Assembly (NCBI GenBank): GCA_013695335.1
Contig: JACDAR010000212.1
Location: forward strand, 1-18,452
Reading direction: 5' to 3'
Source of the DNA: Rubrobacter sp.
Lineage (GTDB): Bacteria > Actinomycetota > Rubrobacteria > Rubrobacterales > Rubrobacteraceae
DNA length: 18,452 bases
The first letter of the stretch is position 1, and each line of letters opens with the position of its first letter. A program made the translations under genes and the position numbers. Positions 6,559 through 13,116 of the stretch are shown piece by piece. Below the pieces are notes generated by a model. It saw only the letters and a list, made by a program, of their open reading frames with translations. It was not told where the DNA came from and searched no databases.

Positions 6559-7947
6559 ATGGCTCAACACTACGAAGCGGTCGTGATCGGCTCGGGCCAG
6601 GGCGGCAACCCGCTCGCCGGAGCCCTCGCCGGGGCCGGCCGCAAGACGGCGGTCATAGAGCGCGAGCACGTCGGCGGCACCTGCATAAACGAAGGCTGCA
6701 CCCCCACCAAAACCATGGTCGCCAGCGCCAGGGTGGCCTACATGGACCGCCGCTCGGAGGACTACGGCGTGGCTGATGGCCGGGTCACAGTGGATATGTC
6801 CAGGGTCCGCCAGCGCAAGCGCGACATAGTTGAGAGCTTCCGTGGCGGCAACGAGCAGCGTCTGGAAGATACAGAGAACCTGGACCTGATCCGGGGCGAA
6901 GCCCGCTTCACAGGCCCGAAGCAACTGGAAGTGAGCCTGGACAACGGAGATACGCTGCAACTGACCGCGGACAACGTGTTCATCAACGTCGGCGCCCGCC
7001 CCGGCGGGGTGCCGGTAGATGGCCTGGAAGACATTCCCTACCTGAACTCAACCACGATCATGGAGCTGGACGAAGTCCCAGAACATCTCCTGGTTCTGGG
7101 TGGTGGCTACGTCGGCCTGGAGTTCGCCCAGATGTTCCGGCGCTTCGGCAGCGAAGTCACCATAGTGCAGCGCGGCCCACAACTCCTCACACGCGAGGAC
7201 CCAGACGTGGCCGAGGCTATGGCGGAGATCCTGCGCCAGGACGGCATCGAGGTGCTCCTGCAAGCCGAAGCCCGCAGCGTGCGCCGGAACGAAGGGGACG
7301 CCATCAGGCTAACCATCGACACACAGGATGGGGAACAAGTCTTTTCGGGATCTCACCTTCTCGTGGCTGCGGGAAGGCCCCCCAATACCGACCTGCTTGA
7401 CCTGGAGGCCGCTGGCATCGGGGCCGACAGGCGCGGCTTCGTGAACGTGAACGGGAGGCTGGAGACCAACGTGCCAGGCGTCTGGGCGCTTGGCGACGCG
7501 AAAGGCGGCCCGGCCTTCACCCACATCTCCTACGATGACTACCGGGTGATCGAAGCCAACCTGTTGAACGGCGGCGACGCCAGCATCGAGGACCGCCTGG
7601 TCCCGTACACGGTGTTCACGGACCCGCAGCTCGGGCGCGTAGGGTTGAGCGAGTCTGAGGCCAGCGAGCAGGGGCGCGACGTGCGGGTGGCAAAGATGCC
7701 CATGGAGTACGTGGCGCGGGCGCTGGAGGTTGACGAGTCCCGGGGCATGATGAAGGCCATCGTGGACGGCGGGACCGGGGAGATCCTGGGTTGCGCGGTG
7801 CTCGGCATGGAGGGTGGCGAGATTATGGCCATGATCCAGATAGCCATGATGGGAGGTCTCCCCTACACCGCCCTCCGAGACGGCGTCTTCGCCCACCCAA
7901 CCCTCGCCGAGTCGCTGAACAGCCTGTTCGCGATGGTAGACGGTTGA
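6559..7947 (+). CDS. FAD-dependent pyridine nucleotide-disulfide oxidoreductase (mercuric reductase/dihydrolipoamide dehydrogenase-like)
   Basis: This 462-residue class I flavoprotein disulfide reductase has an FAD-binding VVIGSGQGG (8-16), a redox-active disulfide GGTCINEGCTPTKT (C42, C47), and a second nucleotide motif VLGGGYVGLEFA (179-190). The FAD site VWALGDAKGGPAF follows, then a C-terminal dimer domain ending in HPTLAESLN (H446, E451, the base dyad). It lacks the N-terminal heavy-metal domain and the C-terminal vicinal cysteines of true MerA, so mercury reduction is unlikely. It resembles the RclA or MerA-like orphan group. The electron acceptor is unknown; the downstream redoxin is a candidate, directly or through a small thiol. 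The ATG at 6559 has AAAGGA nine bases upstream. It leads a run of four genes with gaps of 13, 2 and 16 bases. Confidence 0.92.
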   Translation: MAQHYEAVVIGSGQGGNPLAGALAGAGRKTAVIEREHVGGTCINEGCTPTKTMVASARVAYMDRRSEDYGVADGRVTVDMSRVRQRKRDIVESFRGGNEQRLEDTENLDLIRGEARFTGPKQLEVSLDNGDTLQLTADNVFINVGARPGGVPVDGLEDIPYLNSTTIMELDEVPEHLLVLGGGYVGLEFAQMFRRFGSEVTIVQRGPQLLTREDPDVAEAMAEILRQDGIEVLLQAEARSVRRNEGDAIRLTIDTQDGEQVFSGSHLLVAAGRPPNTDLLDLEAAGIGADRRGFVNVNGRLETNVPGVWALGDAKGGPAFTHISYDDYRVIEANLLNGGDASIEDRLVPYTVFTDPQLGRVGLSESEASEQGRDVRVAKMPMEYVARALEVDESRGMMKAIVDGGTGEILGCAVLGMEGGEIMAMIQIAMMGGLPYTALRDGVFAHPTLAESLNSLFAMVDG

Positions 7948-7960
7948 GGATGAGACGCGC

Positions 7961-8815
7961 ATGACGACGAACCCGCGCGCCGGCGACACGTTCCCCGACT
8001 TCGAGTTGCCGGACCACCGGAAGCAGCCCCGCCGGCTCTCCGGCTACACCAGACCCAGTCCCCTGGACGAGAGGCTCGGTTTCGACGACGGCTACCCGCT
8101 CATCCTGGTCTTCGGCCGTGGATTTTTCTGCCCGCGGGACCAGCAGCAGATGCGGGGGCTCGTCCGGTTCCAGTCCGAGCTCGCGGTCAACTACTGTAAG
8201 CTCGTTACGGTCAGCGCCGACCCCCCGATGGTGCAGGCGGCCTTCCGCGCCGGCCTGGGGGCGGAGTGGCCCTTCCTCTCCGACGAGAAACGCGAAGCGA
8301 TCAATGCCCTGGGCATCCTGGACGAGACGGAGGGCGAGTACGCGGGGGTCTCCCGGCCCTTCACGTTCGTGCTGGGGCCGGATCTCACGGTCCACAGGGT
8401 CTACGACGGCTGGTTCTTCGTCGGCCGGCCGACGCTCGAAGAGTTGCGGCGGGACCTGCGCGAAATCATGCAGTCCCGCAAAGATTACCGCTACGAAGCC
8501 TACGACACGCCTGAGGTGAAAAGCATCCGCATCCCGCAGCAGGAGTGGGCCGGCGGAGCGCCACCGCTTGGCGCGAACGGCCTCCCGGTGGCGCGGGGCG
8601 AGGTACGCTCCTTCGACGTGGCCGCTGGCGTCGGCACGATCTCCACCGGCGCCCCGGACGGGGACGTATTCTTCAGCTTCACCGCCATCCCCGGCGAAGG
8701 CTACCGTACCCTGAGACCGGGCACGCCGGTGAGCTTCGAGCTGGTGGAGCACGAATTGGGGCCAACAGCCCGCAACGTCCGCCGGGAGAGGCCCCATCAA
8801 GAGAGGAGCTCCTAG
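7961..8815 (+). CDS. Redoxin (peroxiredoxin-like) fused to a C-terminal cold-shock-like domain
   Basis: Residues 1 to about 172 form a thioredoxin-fold redoxin of the AhpC/TSA type: AGDTFPDFELPDH, then PLILVFGRGFFCPRD with a single candidate peroxidatic C57 (no CxxC), LVTVSADPP, and SRPFTFVLGPDLTVHRVYDGW. A linker of about 40 residues follows. Residues 212-274 read like a cold-shock domain: RGEVRSFDVAAGVGTIS, DGDVFFSFTAIPGEGYRTL and GPTARNV align with the CspA-type GxVKWFN, DVFVHFSAI and GPxAxNV elements. The RNP1 aromatic residues are lost (GVGTI in place of GFGFI). The redoxin half should reduce peroxides or disulfides; the second half might bind nucleic acid weakly or act as an OB-fold scaffold. 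The next gene starts two bases after the stop. The ATG start is supported by family alignment rather than by a strong ribosome site. Confidence 0.85.
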   Translation: MTTNPRAGDTFPDFELPDHRKQPRRLSGYTRPSPLDERLGFDDGYPLILVFGRGFFCPRDQQQMRGLVRFQSELAVNYCKLVTVSADPPMVQAAFRAGLGAEWPFLSDEKREAINALGILDETEGEYAGVSRPFTFVLGPDLTVHRVYDGWFFVGRPTLEELRRDLREIMQSRKDYRYEAYDTPEVKSIRIPQQEWAGGAPPLGANGLPVARGEVRSFDVAAGVGTISTGAPDGDVFFSFTAIPGEGYRTLRPGTPVSFELVEHELGPTARNVRRERPHQERSS

Positions 8816-8817
8816 AT

Positions 8818-9918
8818 TTGAAAGCCGTCGCCGTCCTGCCGGGGAAGAAGGGCAGCATCCATCTGGCGGATCTGCCGGAGCCGAAAGTCGAGGACGTGCC
8901 CGATGGGCGCGGGGTCCTCGTGGAGGTATTGAGGGTCGGGGTGGATGGGACGGACAAGGAGATAGCCGACGCCGAATACGGCGCCGCCCCTGAAGGCTAC
9001 GACTTCCTGGTGATGGGCCACGAGTCGTTCGGGCGCGTGCTGGAGGTCGGGCCGAACGTACGGGACATCGCGCCCGGAGACTACGTGGTGGCGACGGTTC
9101 GCAGGCCCGGAAGTAGCATCTACGACCGGATCGGCCTCTCCGACGTGACCACGGACGAGACGTACCGCGAGCGCGGCATCAACCTACTGCACGGCTACCT
9201 GACCGAACGATACGTGGACGACGCGGAGTTCATCGTCAGGGTGCCTGACGCTTTGAACGAGGTCGGCGTGCTCCTTGAGCCGACGAGCATCGTGGAGAAA
9301 GGGATCGAGCAGGCGTACGAGATCCAACGCCGCCTCAAGGTCTGGCGTCCCCTGCGTGCCGCCGTCGTTGGCGCCGGAACCCTGGGGCTCCTGGCGACGC
9401 TTGCCTTGCGGCTACGGGGGCTCGTCGAGGTCACGACGCTGGCGCGCACCGCGCCGCCGACCATCAACAGCGAGCTGGTGGAGGCGCTGGGGGTGCGTTA
9501 CCTGAGCACGCGCGAGGTTCCGCTGTCGGAAGCGGCGGAGGAGTACGGGCCGTTCGACATCATCTTCGAGGCGACGGGGGCGAGCGTCGTGGCCTTCGAG
9601 GCGATGGAGGCTTTGGGCAGGAACGGGGTGCTGGTGCTCACGGGCATTAGCGGAGGGAACCGCGAGATCAAGGTCCCGGGGGACCGGATCATGCTTGGCT
9701 TCGTGCTGGGCAACAAGGTGGCGGTGGGCTCGGTGAACGCCAACCGCTCCTACTTCGAGACCGGCGTGCGGGACATGGCGCTGGCGGAGGCGCGATATCC
9801 TGGCTGGCTGGGCCGCCTGCTGACGCATCCCGTGCAGGGCCTGGAGAACTACGCGGAGATGATCCGGCTGTTGACCGGGGAGAGGGATGCGATCAAGGTG
9901 TTCGTAGAGGTGAAGTGA
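8818..9918 (+). CDS. gdh: Glucose 1-dehydrogenase, zinc MDR family, haloarchaeal-like type
   Basis: This 366-residue medium-chain dehydrogenase fits the glucose dehydrogenase branch, which oxidises glucose to gluconolactone with NAD(P)+. Visible are MKAVAVLPG, GVDGTDKEIA with D43 where most relatives carry a cysteine zinc ligand, MGHESFGRVLEVG with H68 and E69, LLEPTSIVEKG with E154, and the Rossmann motif AAVVGAGTLGLLA (181-193). The spacing D43-H68-E154 mirrors the Asp-His-Glu catalytic zinc site described for Haloferax glucose dehydrogenase. The four-cysteine structural zinc lobe is absent (VRRPGSSIYDRIG), also as in that enzyme. A TTG at 8818, nine bases after GAGGAG, gives the family N-terminus; longer in-frame starts lie inside the redoxin gene. 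The upstream hydrolase could supply the glucose. Confidence 0.88.
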   Translation: MKAVAVLPGKKGSIHLADLPEPKVEDVPDGRGVLVEVLRVGVDGTDKEIADAEYGAAPEGYDFLVMGHESFGRVLEVGPNVRDIAPGDYVVATVRRPGSSIYDRIGLSDVTTDETYRERGINLLHGYLTERYVDDAEFIVRVPDALNEVGVLLEPTSIVEKGIEQAYEIQRRLKVWRPLRAAVVGAGTLGLLATLALRLRGLVEVTTLARTAPPTINSELVEALGVRYLSTREVPLSEAAEEYGPFDIIFEATGASVVAFEAMEALGRNGVLVLTGISGGNREIKVPGDRIMLGFVLGNKVAVGSVNANRSYFETGVRDMALAEARYPGWLGRLLTHPVQGLENYAEMIRLLTGERDAIKVFVEVK

Positions 9919-9934
9919 TCCCGAAGGACTCTTG

Positions 9935-11137
9935 ATGCCGGAGATCTCGCTCACCGGGGTGCTCGTCGTGGCGGCGGTGGCTTTCGCGGTGCCGCTGGTG
10001 CTCGGCCTGCTGCCCTCGGTGCGGCTCCCTTCCGTCGTGGTGGAGATAGTGGCTGGTGTGGTGCTCGGCCCGGCGGTCCTCGGGCTCGTGGATGTGGACC
10101 TTCCGCTGCGGGTTCTGGCCCTGATCGGGCTGGCTTTCCTGCTCTTCCTGGCCGGGTCCGAGATCGACCTGGAACGGCTGCGGGGCGGGAGGCTCCGAGG
10201 CGCGGCGGTCGGGTTCGCACTGTCGGCCGTGCTGGCCCTGGGCGTGGCGTTCGCGCTCCGGGCCGGTGGCCTCATAGAAGCGCCGCTGTTCGTGGCGATC
10301 ATGCTTTCGGCCACGGCGCTCGGCATCGTGGTTCCCGTGCTCGCCGACGCTGGAGAGTTGGGTTCCACGCTCGGGCAGCAGGTGATAGCCGCCGCCTCGG
10401 TCGCGGATTTTGCCGCGGTCATCCTGCTCTCGCTGTTCTTCTCCGGGGAGGCAGGGAGCGTGGGAGCTACGCTGCTCCTGCTCGGCGGCTTCGTGCTGCT
10501 GGTGGTCGCCATCGTCGTGGCGCTGGCCGGGGCCGGGCACTCGATCCGGCTGAGATCCGCCCTCCAGAGGCTCCAGGACACAAGCGCCCAGATCCGGGTC
10601 AGGGGAGCCTTCCTCCTGCTCGTCGGCTTCGCCGTGCTGGCGCAGGTTCTGGGGCTGGAGGTCATCCTCGGCGCGTTCATCGCGGGCGCCGTTCTGCGCC
10701 TGATCGACCGCGAAGGGGCGATGACCCATCCCTTGTTCCGGGCGAAGCTGGAGGCCGTAGGCTTCGGCGTCTTCATCCCGTTCTTCTTCGTGACCAGCGG
10801 GATGGAGCTGGACCTCGGCGCGTTGTTCGGCGGGGGGCTCGCCTCGCTGGCGCCGGTGCCCGTGTTCCTGCTGGCGCTGCTGCTCGTCCGCGGGCTGACC
10901 GCCGTTCTGTATTTTTCCTCCGCCGGCGCGCGGGGCACGGTGGCGGCAGGGCTGCTGCAGGCGACCTCGCTGCCGTTCCTCGTCGCCGCCGCGGATATCG
11001 GCGTGGAGCTGGGCGAACTGAGCCCCGCGTCCGGCGCCGCCCTGGTGCTGGCTGGACTGCTTTCGGTGCTCCTGTTCCCGCTCGCCGCGCTGGTGCTCTT
11101 GAGGTCGGGTGGTACGCCCATACCGCAGCGGGAGTAA
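9935..11137 (+). CDS. CPA2-type cation:proton antiporter
   Basis: This 400-residue, very hydrophobic protein has about 12 membrane helices and fits the Na+/H+ exchanger (CPA2) domain of Kef and Nha-type transporters. Landmarks are LPSVVVEIVAGVVLGPAVLG (31-50), LIGLAFLLFLAGSEIDLERL (63-82, the FLxGxExD motif), SATALGIVVPVLADAG, and the ion-site helix AAASVADFAAVILL with D158. ILGAFIAGAVL and PFFFVTSGMELD follow. No C-terminal TrkA-N or TrkA-C regulatory domain follows, so it is a minimal transporter. It should exchange Na+ or K+ for H+ across the cytoplasmic membrane. The ATG at 9935, six bases after AAGGA, is preferred over the adjacent TTG at 9932. It lies 16 bases after the glucose dehydrogenase and ends this operon. 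Confidence 0.92.
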   Translation: MPEISLTGVLVVAAVAFAVPLVLGLLPSVRLPSVVVEIVAGVVLGPAVLGLVDVDLPLRVLALIGLAFLLFLAGSEIDLERLRGGRLRGAAVGFALSAVLALGVAFALRAGGLIEAPLFVAIMLSATALGIVVPVLADAGELGSTLGQQVIAAASVADFAAVILLSLFFSGEAGSVGATLLLLGGFVLLVVAIVVALAGAGHSIRLRSALQRLQDTSAQIRVRGAFLLLVGFAVLAQVLGLEVILGAFIAGAVLRLIDREGAMTHPLFRAKLEAVGFGVFIPFFFVTSGMELDLGALFGGGLASLAPVPVFLLALLLVRGLTAVLYFSSAGARGTVAAGLLQATSLPFLVAAADIGVELGELSPASGAALVLAGLLSVLLFPLAALVLLRSGGTPIPQRE

Positions 11138-11146
11138 CTCTCAAGC

Positions 11147-11152
11147 TATAAT
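11147..11152 (+). promoter_or_regulatory. TATAAT -10 element for the HXXEE gene
   Basis: A perfect TATAAT occurs ten bases after the antiporter stop and 50 bases before the HXXEE start. No convincing TTGACA lies 16-18 bases upstream. In such GC-rich DNA a full consensus -10 is notable and suggests this gene is transcribed separately. Confidence 0.5.
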
Positions 11153-11202
11153 CCGGAAAAAGATGAGGAGAACCCGCAGGAGTGCCATCCAGGTGAGCGT
11201 AG

Positions 11203-11829
11203 GTGTCGGTGGGATTCCTGGAGGCGTGGCATCCAGTGAATGACGACTACAGATTGGCACCCTGGATAGTAGACAACTGGTCACGGATGGCGTTGCCGTT
11301 CGCAGTGCTGATGTTGTTCACTTTACCAATCTTCCTGACCGACGATAACCTGCCGCTAATCCTGCTGTACACGCTACTGCCGGTGTACATGATCCACCAG
11401 TACGAGGAGCACGCGCACGGCGGGTTCGTGGAGTTCTTCAACTCGACCGTAGTCAGGGGATACGAGGTTCTGACGAAGGTCTCGGCATTCTGGATCAACA
11501 TCCTGGAGGTGTGGCTGCTGTTTCTGGTGTCGTTCTACCTGGCGAAGTATGCTGCGTCCGGCTTCGCCCTCGTGCCCGTGTATCTGACCATCTTCAACGG
11601 GATCACCCACGCAGCCGCCAGCCTCGCGCTCAGGAGGTACAACCCCGGACTCTATACATCTCTCGTATTGTTCTTCCCCTGGGGTTTGTTTCTGCTGGTC
11701 TATTTCAACTCGATCGCCGAATCGGTCATCCTGTTCAACGCGGTCGGGCTCCTGACCGCCGTGATCGGGCACGCCATCATCGTGGTCTACGCCCTGAGAC
11801 GGCGCCGCAGGCTGGAGTCCGGCCGCTGA
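11203..11829 (+). CDS. HXXEE domain-containing integral membrane protein
   Basis: This 208-residue protein has about six hydrophobic helices and the motif that names the family: MIHQYEEHAHGGF (H65, E68, E69, plus H70 and H72). Other family-conserved polar residues in membrane segments are N132 and H136 in FNGITHAAAS, PGLYTSLVLFFPWG, and H190 in VIGHAIIVV. The pattern of His and Glu inside a membrane bundle suggests a metal site, but the family has no settled function. The tail is basic (RRRRRLESGR), probably cytoplasmic. A GTG at 11203 with AGGTGA six bases upstream is used; a GTG at 11209 is also possible. Codon use is a little more AT-rich than in the preceding operon. Confidence 0.85.
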   Translation: MSVGFLEAWHPVNDDYRLAPWIVDNWSRMALPFAVLMLFTLPIFLTDDNLPLILLYTLLPVYMIHQYEEHAHGGFVEFFNSTVVRGYEVLTKVSAFWINILEVWLLFLVSFYLAKYAASGFALVPVYLTIFNGITHAAASLALRRYNPGLYTSLVLFFPWGLFLLVYFNSIAESVILFNAVGLLTAVIGHAIIVVYALRRRRRLESGR

Positions 11830-11841
11830 TGAGCCTCGATT

Positions 11842-11858
11842 CTCCCCGCCTCGGGGAG
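11842..11858. terminator. Hairpin between convergent HXXEE and Nudix genes
   Basis: CTCCCCG and CGGGGAG pair perfectly around a three-base loop (CCT). The hairpin sits in the 41-base gap between two gene ends that face each other, where a bidirectional terminator is expected. There is no T-run on either side. Confidence 0.5.
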
Positions 11859-11870
11859 CTGATGATGGCG

Positions 11871-12347
11871 CTACGAGCCTTCCAGGCTCAGGGCGTCGTC
11901 CACTATCTTGCGGTGGTCGAAGGCGAGTTCTACCGAGCACGGGTCCAGTACCACAACCTCGGCGGCGTCGGTGGCGGCCGAGGGCTCGCCGCCCAACACG
12001 CGGGCCAGGAAGGCAACGCTCACGTTGTGCCCGCGCGGGTCGCGGTCAGGCTCAGAGTACACGCCGACGAGGCGCGCCAGTTCCACGTTGAGACCCGTCT
12101 CCTCGACGGCCTCGCGCACCGCCGCCTGCTTCACAGTCTCCCCCACCTCCACGAAGCCGCCAGGCAGCGCCCATTGTCCTTCAAACGGATCGCTTCCGCG
12201 CTGGATCAGGACCACGCCCTCTTCGGAGGGTATGATCACGTCCACCATTAGCTTCGGGGTCTCCGGTCCAGCCAATCTAGCCTCCAGTTTCGGGTGCCTG
12301 CGTAATTCCCGCGCCGCAGTACCGCTAATCGCCGGGTTGCGTCGCAT
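11871..12347 (-). CDS. Nudix hydrolase (ADP-ribose pyrophosphatase-like)
   Basis: This 158-residue protein contains a full Nudix box at residues 64-86, matching GX5EX7REUXEEXGU: G64, E70, R78, E79, E82, E83, G85. The preceding DVIIPSEEGVVLIQRG and GQWALPGGFVEVGE are typical of ADP-ribose or NUDT1-like pyrophosphatases, and GVYSEPDRDPRGHNVSVAF follows. It should cleave a nucleoside diphosphate linked to another group, using Mg2+ held by the box glutamates. The substrate cannot be named. The frame stays open far upstream to 12998, but that part is the shadow of the opposite phosphoesterase gene. The ATG at 12347 is the best start: it has no ribosome site, but a CATTAT ends exactly six bases upstream, consistent with a leaderless transcript. 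An ATG at 12248 would delete the first 33 residues. Confidence 0.9.
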   Translation of the reverse strand: MRRNPAISGTAARELRRHPKLEARLAGPETPKLMVDVIIPSEEGVVLIQRGSDPFEGQWALPGGFVEVGETVKQAAVREAVEETGLNVELARLVGVYSEPDRDPRGHNVSVAFLARVLGGEPSAATDAAEVVVLDPCSVELAFDHRKIVDDALSLEGS

Positions 12348-12352
12348 CTGGG

Positions 12353-12359
12353 GATAATG
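12353..12359. promoter_or_regulatory. Overlapping divergent -10 elements
   Basis: The seven bases GATAATG contain GATAAT on the plus strand (five of six matches to TATAAT), for the metallophosphoesterase with a leader of about 25 bases. On the minus strand they contain CATTAT, placed at -12 to -7 of the Nudix ATG as in leaderless genes. No clear -35 element is seen for either direction. Confidence 0.4.
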
Positions 12360-12389
12360 GCATGGTAAAACGGCTGGCGTGGGGAATTC

Positions 12390-13016
12390 GTGAAGATACT
12401 GTGCGTCAGCGACCGGGTGGAGTCCATGCTCCAGGGTCCGGCCCTCAACTCCTACGCGGGGGAGGTGGAGGCTGTGATCTCCTGCGGCGACCTCCCCTTC
12501 TCCTACCTTGAGTACCTCGTAACCTTCCTCGGCGTCCCCGTCTACTACGTCCTCGGCAACCACGACCCCGGCCCGGAGAGCGGGCAGTTCCCAGGAGGAT
12601 GCACGCCGCTCGACGGGCGCATCGTGGAAATGGAAGGGCCGAAGGGCGAAGGAAACGGCGTCCTGCTCGCTGGGCTCTCGGGGTCGCGCCTGTACTCCGG
12701 CGGCCCCAACCAGTACACGGAGCGACAGATGCGCCGCCACACTCGCGCCCTCTCCACCCGCATCCGGTGCCGCAGGCTTGTCGGGCGAGAGAATCCCCGC
12801 ATCTTCGTCACCCACTCCCCACCGTTCAAACTCGGTGACGCCAAGGACCACGCGCACATCGGCTTCGAATCCTTCGTAGGGGTGATAGATCGCCACAGCC
12901 CCAAACTCTGGCTGCACGGGCACATCCACCTCTACGGCGCTGACCAGCAGCGGGTGGTTACGAAGGACGACACCAAGATACTCAACGTATATGGGCACAA
13001 GTTTCTCGAAATTTGA
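12390..13016 (+). CDS. Calcineurin-like metallophosphoesterase
   Basis: This 208-residue protein has the metallophosphoesterase blocks in order: VSDRVES (D8), SCGDLPFSYLEYL (D34), YYVLGNHDPG (N57, H58), FVTHSPP (H142) and LHGHIHLYG (H176, H178, H180). These residues bind two metal ions. Motif I normally reads D-x-H; here it is D-R-V, as in a subgroup of predicted phosphoesterases with an ISDxV start. The CGDLPFSYLEY signature also fits that subgroup. It probably cleaves a phosphodiester or phosphomonoester in the cytoplasm; the substrate is unknown. A GTG at 12390 has GGGGA four bases upstream. It is divergent from the Nudix gene across 42 bases. Confidence 0.9.
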   Translation: MKILCVSDRVESMLQGPALNSYAGEVEAVISCGDLPFSYLEYLVTFLGVPVYYVLGNHDPGPESGQFPGGCTPLDGRIVEMEGPKGEGNGVLLAGLSGSRLYSGGPNQYTERQMRRHTRALSTRIRCRRLVGRENPRIFVTHSPPFKLGDAKDHAHIGFESFVGVIDRHSPKLWLHGHIHLYGADQQRVVTKDDTKILNVYGHKFLEI

Positions 13017-13036
13017 GTAACCGTCAGCCGGTGGCC

Positions 13037-13065
13037 TTGTTGCCAGGGTGGATCAAGGATAGATT
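13037..13065 (+). promoter_or_regulatory. Possible promoter for the ParB-fold gene
   Basis: TTGTTG at 13037-13042 and TAGATT at 13060-13065 are separated by 17 bases, giving three and four matches to the -35 and -10 consensus. The predicted start of transcription would be about 45 bases before the ATG at 13117. Confidence 0.4.
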
Positions 13066-13116
13066 CTTCATGTTGCAGTGGTCACCGGATGGGCGAAGTC
13101 AGGCGGAGCCGGATAC

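Noticed and set aside
5174..6559. Long Arg/Pro/Ala-rich frame within the GH63 gene
   Set aside because: It is a frame shadow without recognisable motifs; the GH63 frame has clear catalytic motifs over the same bases.
6559..7947. Mercuric reductase MerA
   Set aside because: There is no N-terminal heavy-metal domain, no C-terminal vicinal cysteine pair and no mer genes nearby.
8545..8817. N-terminal extension of glucose dehydrogenase into the redoxin gene
   Set aside because: The added residues are Arg/Gly-rich shadow sequence; the TTG at 8818 has a good ribosome site and gives the family N-terminus MKAVAVLPG.
9412..11121. 569-codon open frame on the minus strand opposite the antiporter and glucose dehydrogenase
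   Set aside because: Its product is a low-complexity Ser/Thr/Ala/Pro/Arg chain with no domain, and it is the antisense shadow of two clear, well-conserved genes in GC-rich DNA.
12348..12998. Upstream extension of the Nudix frame opposite the metallophosphoesterase
   Set aside because: The extra 217 residues do not resemble any Nudix-associated domain and lie entirely antisense to a gene with all metallophosphoesterase motifs.
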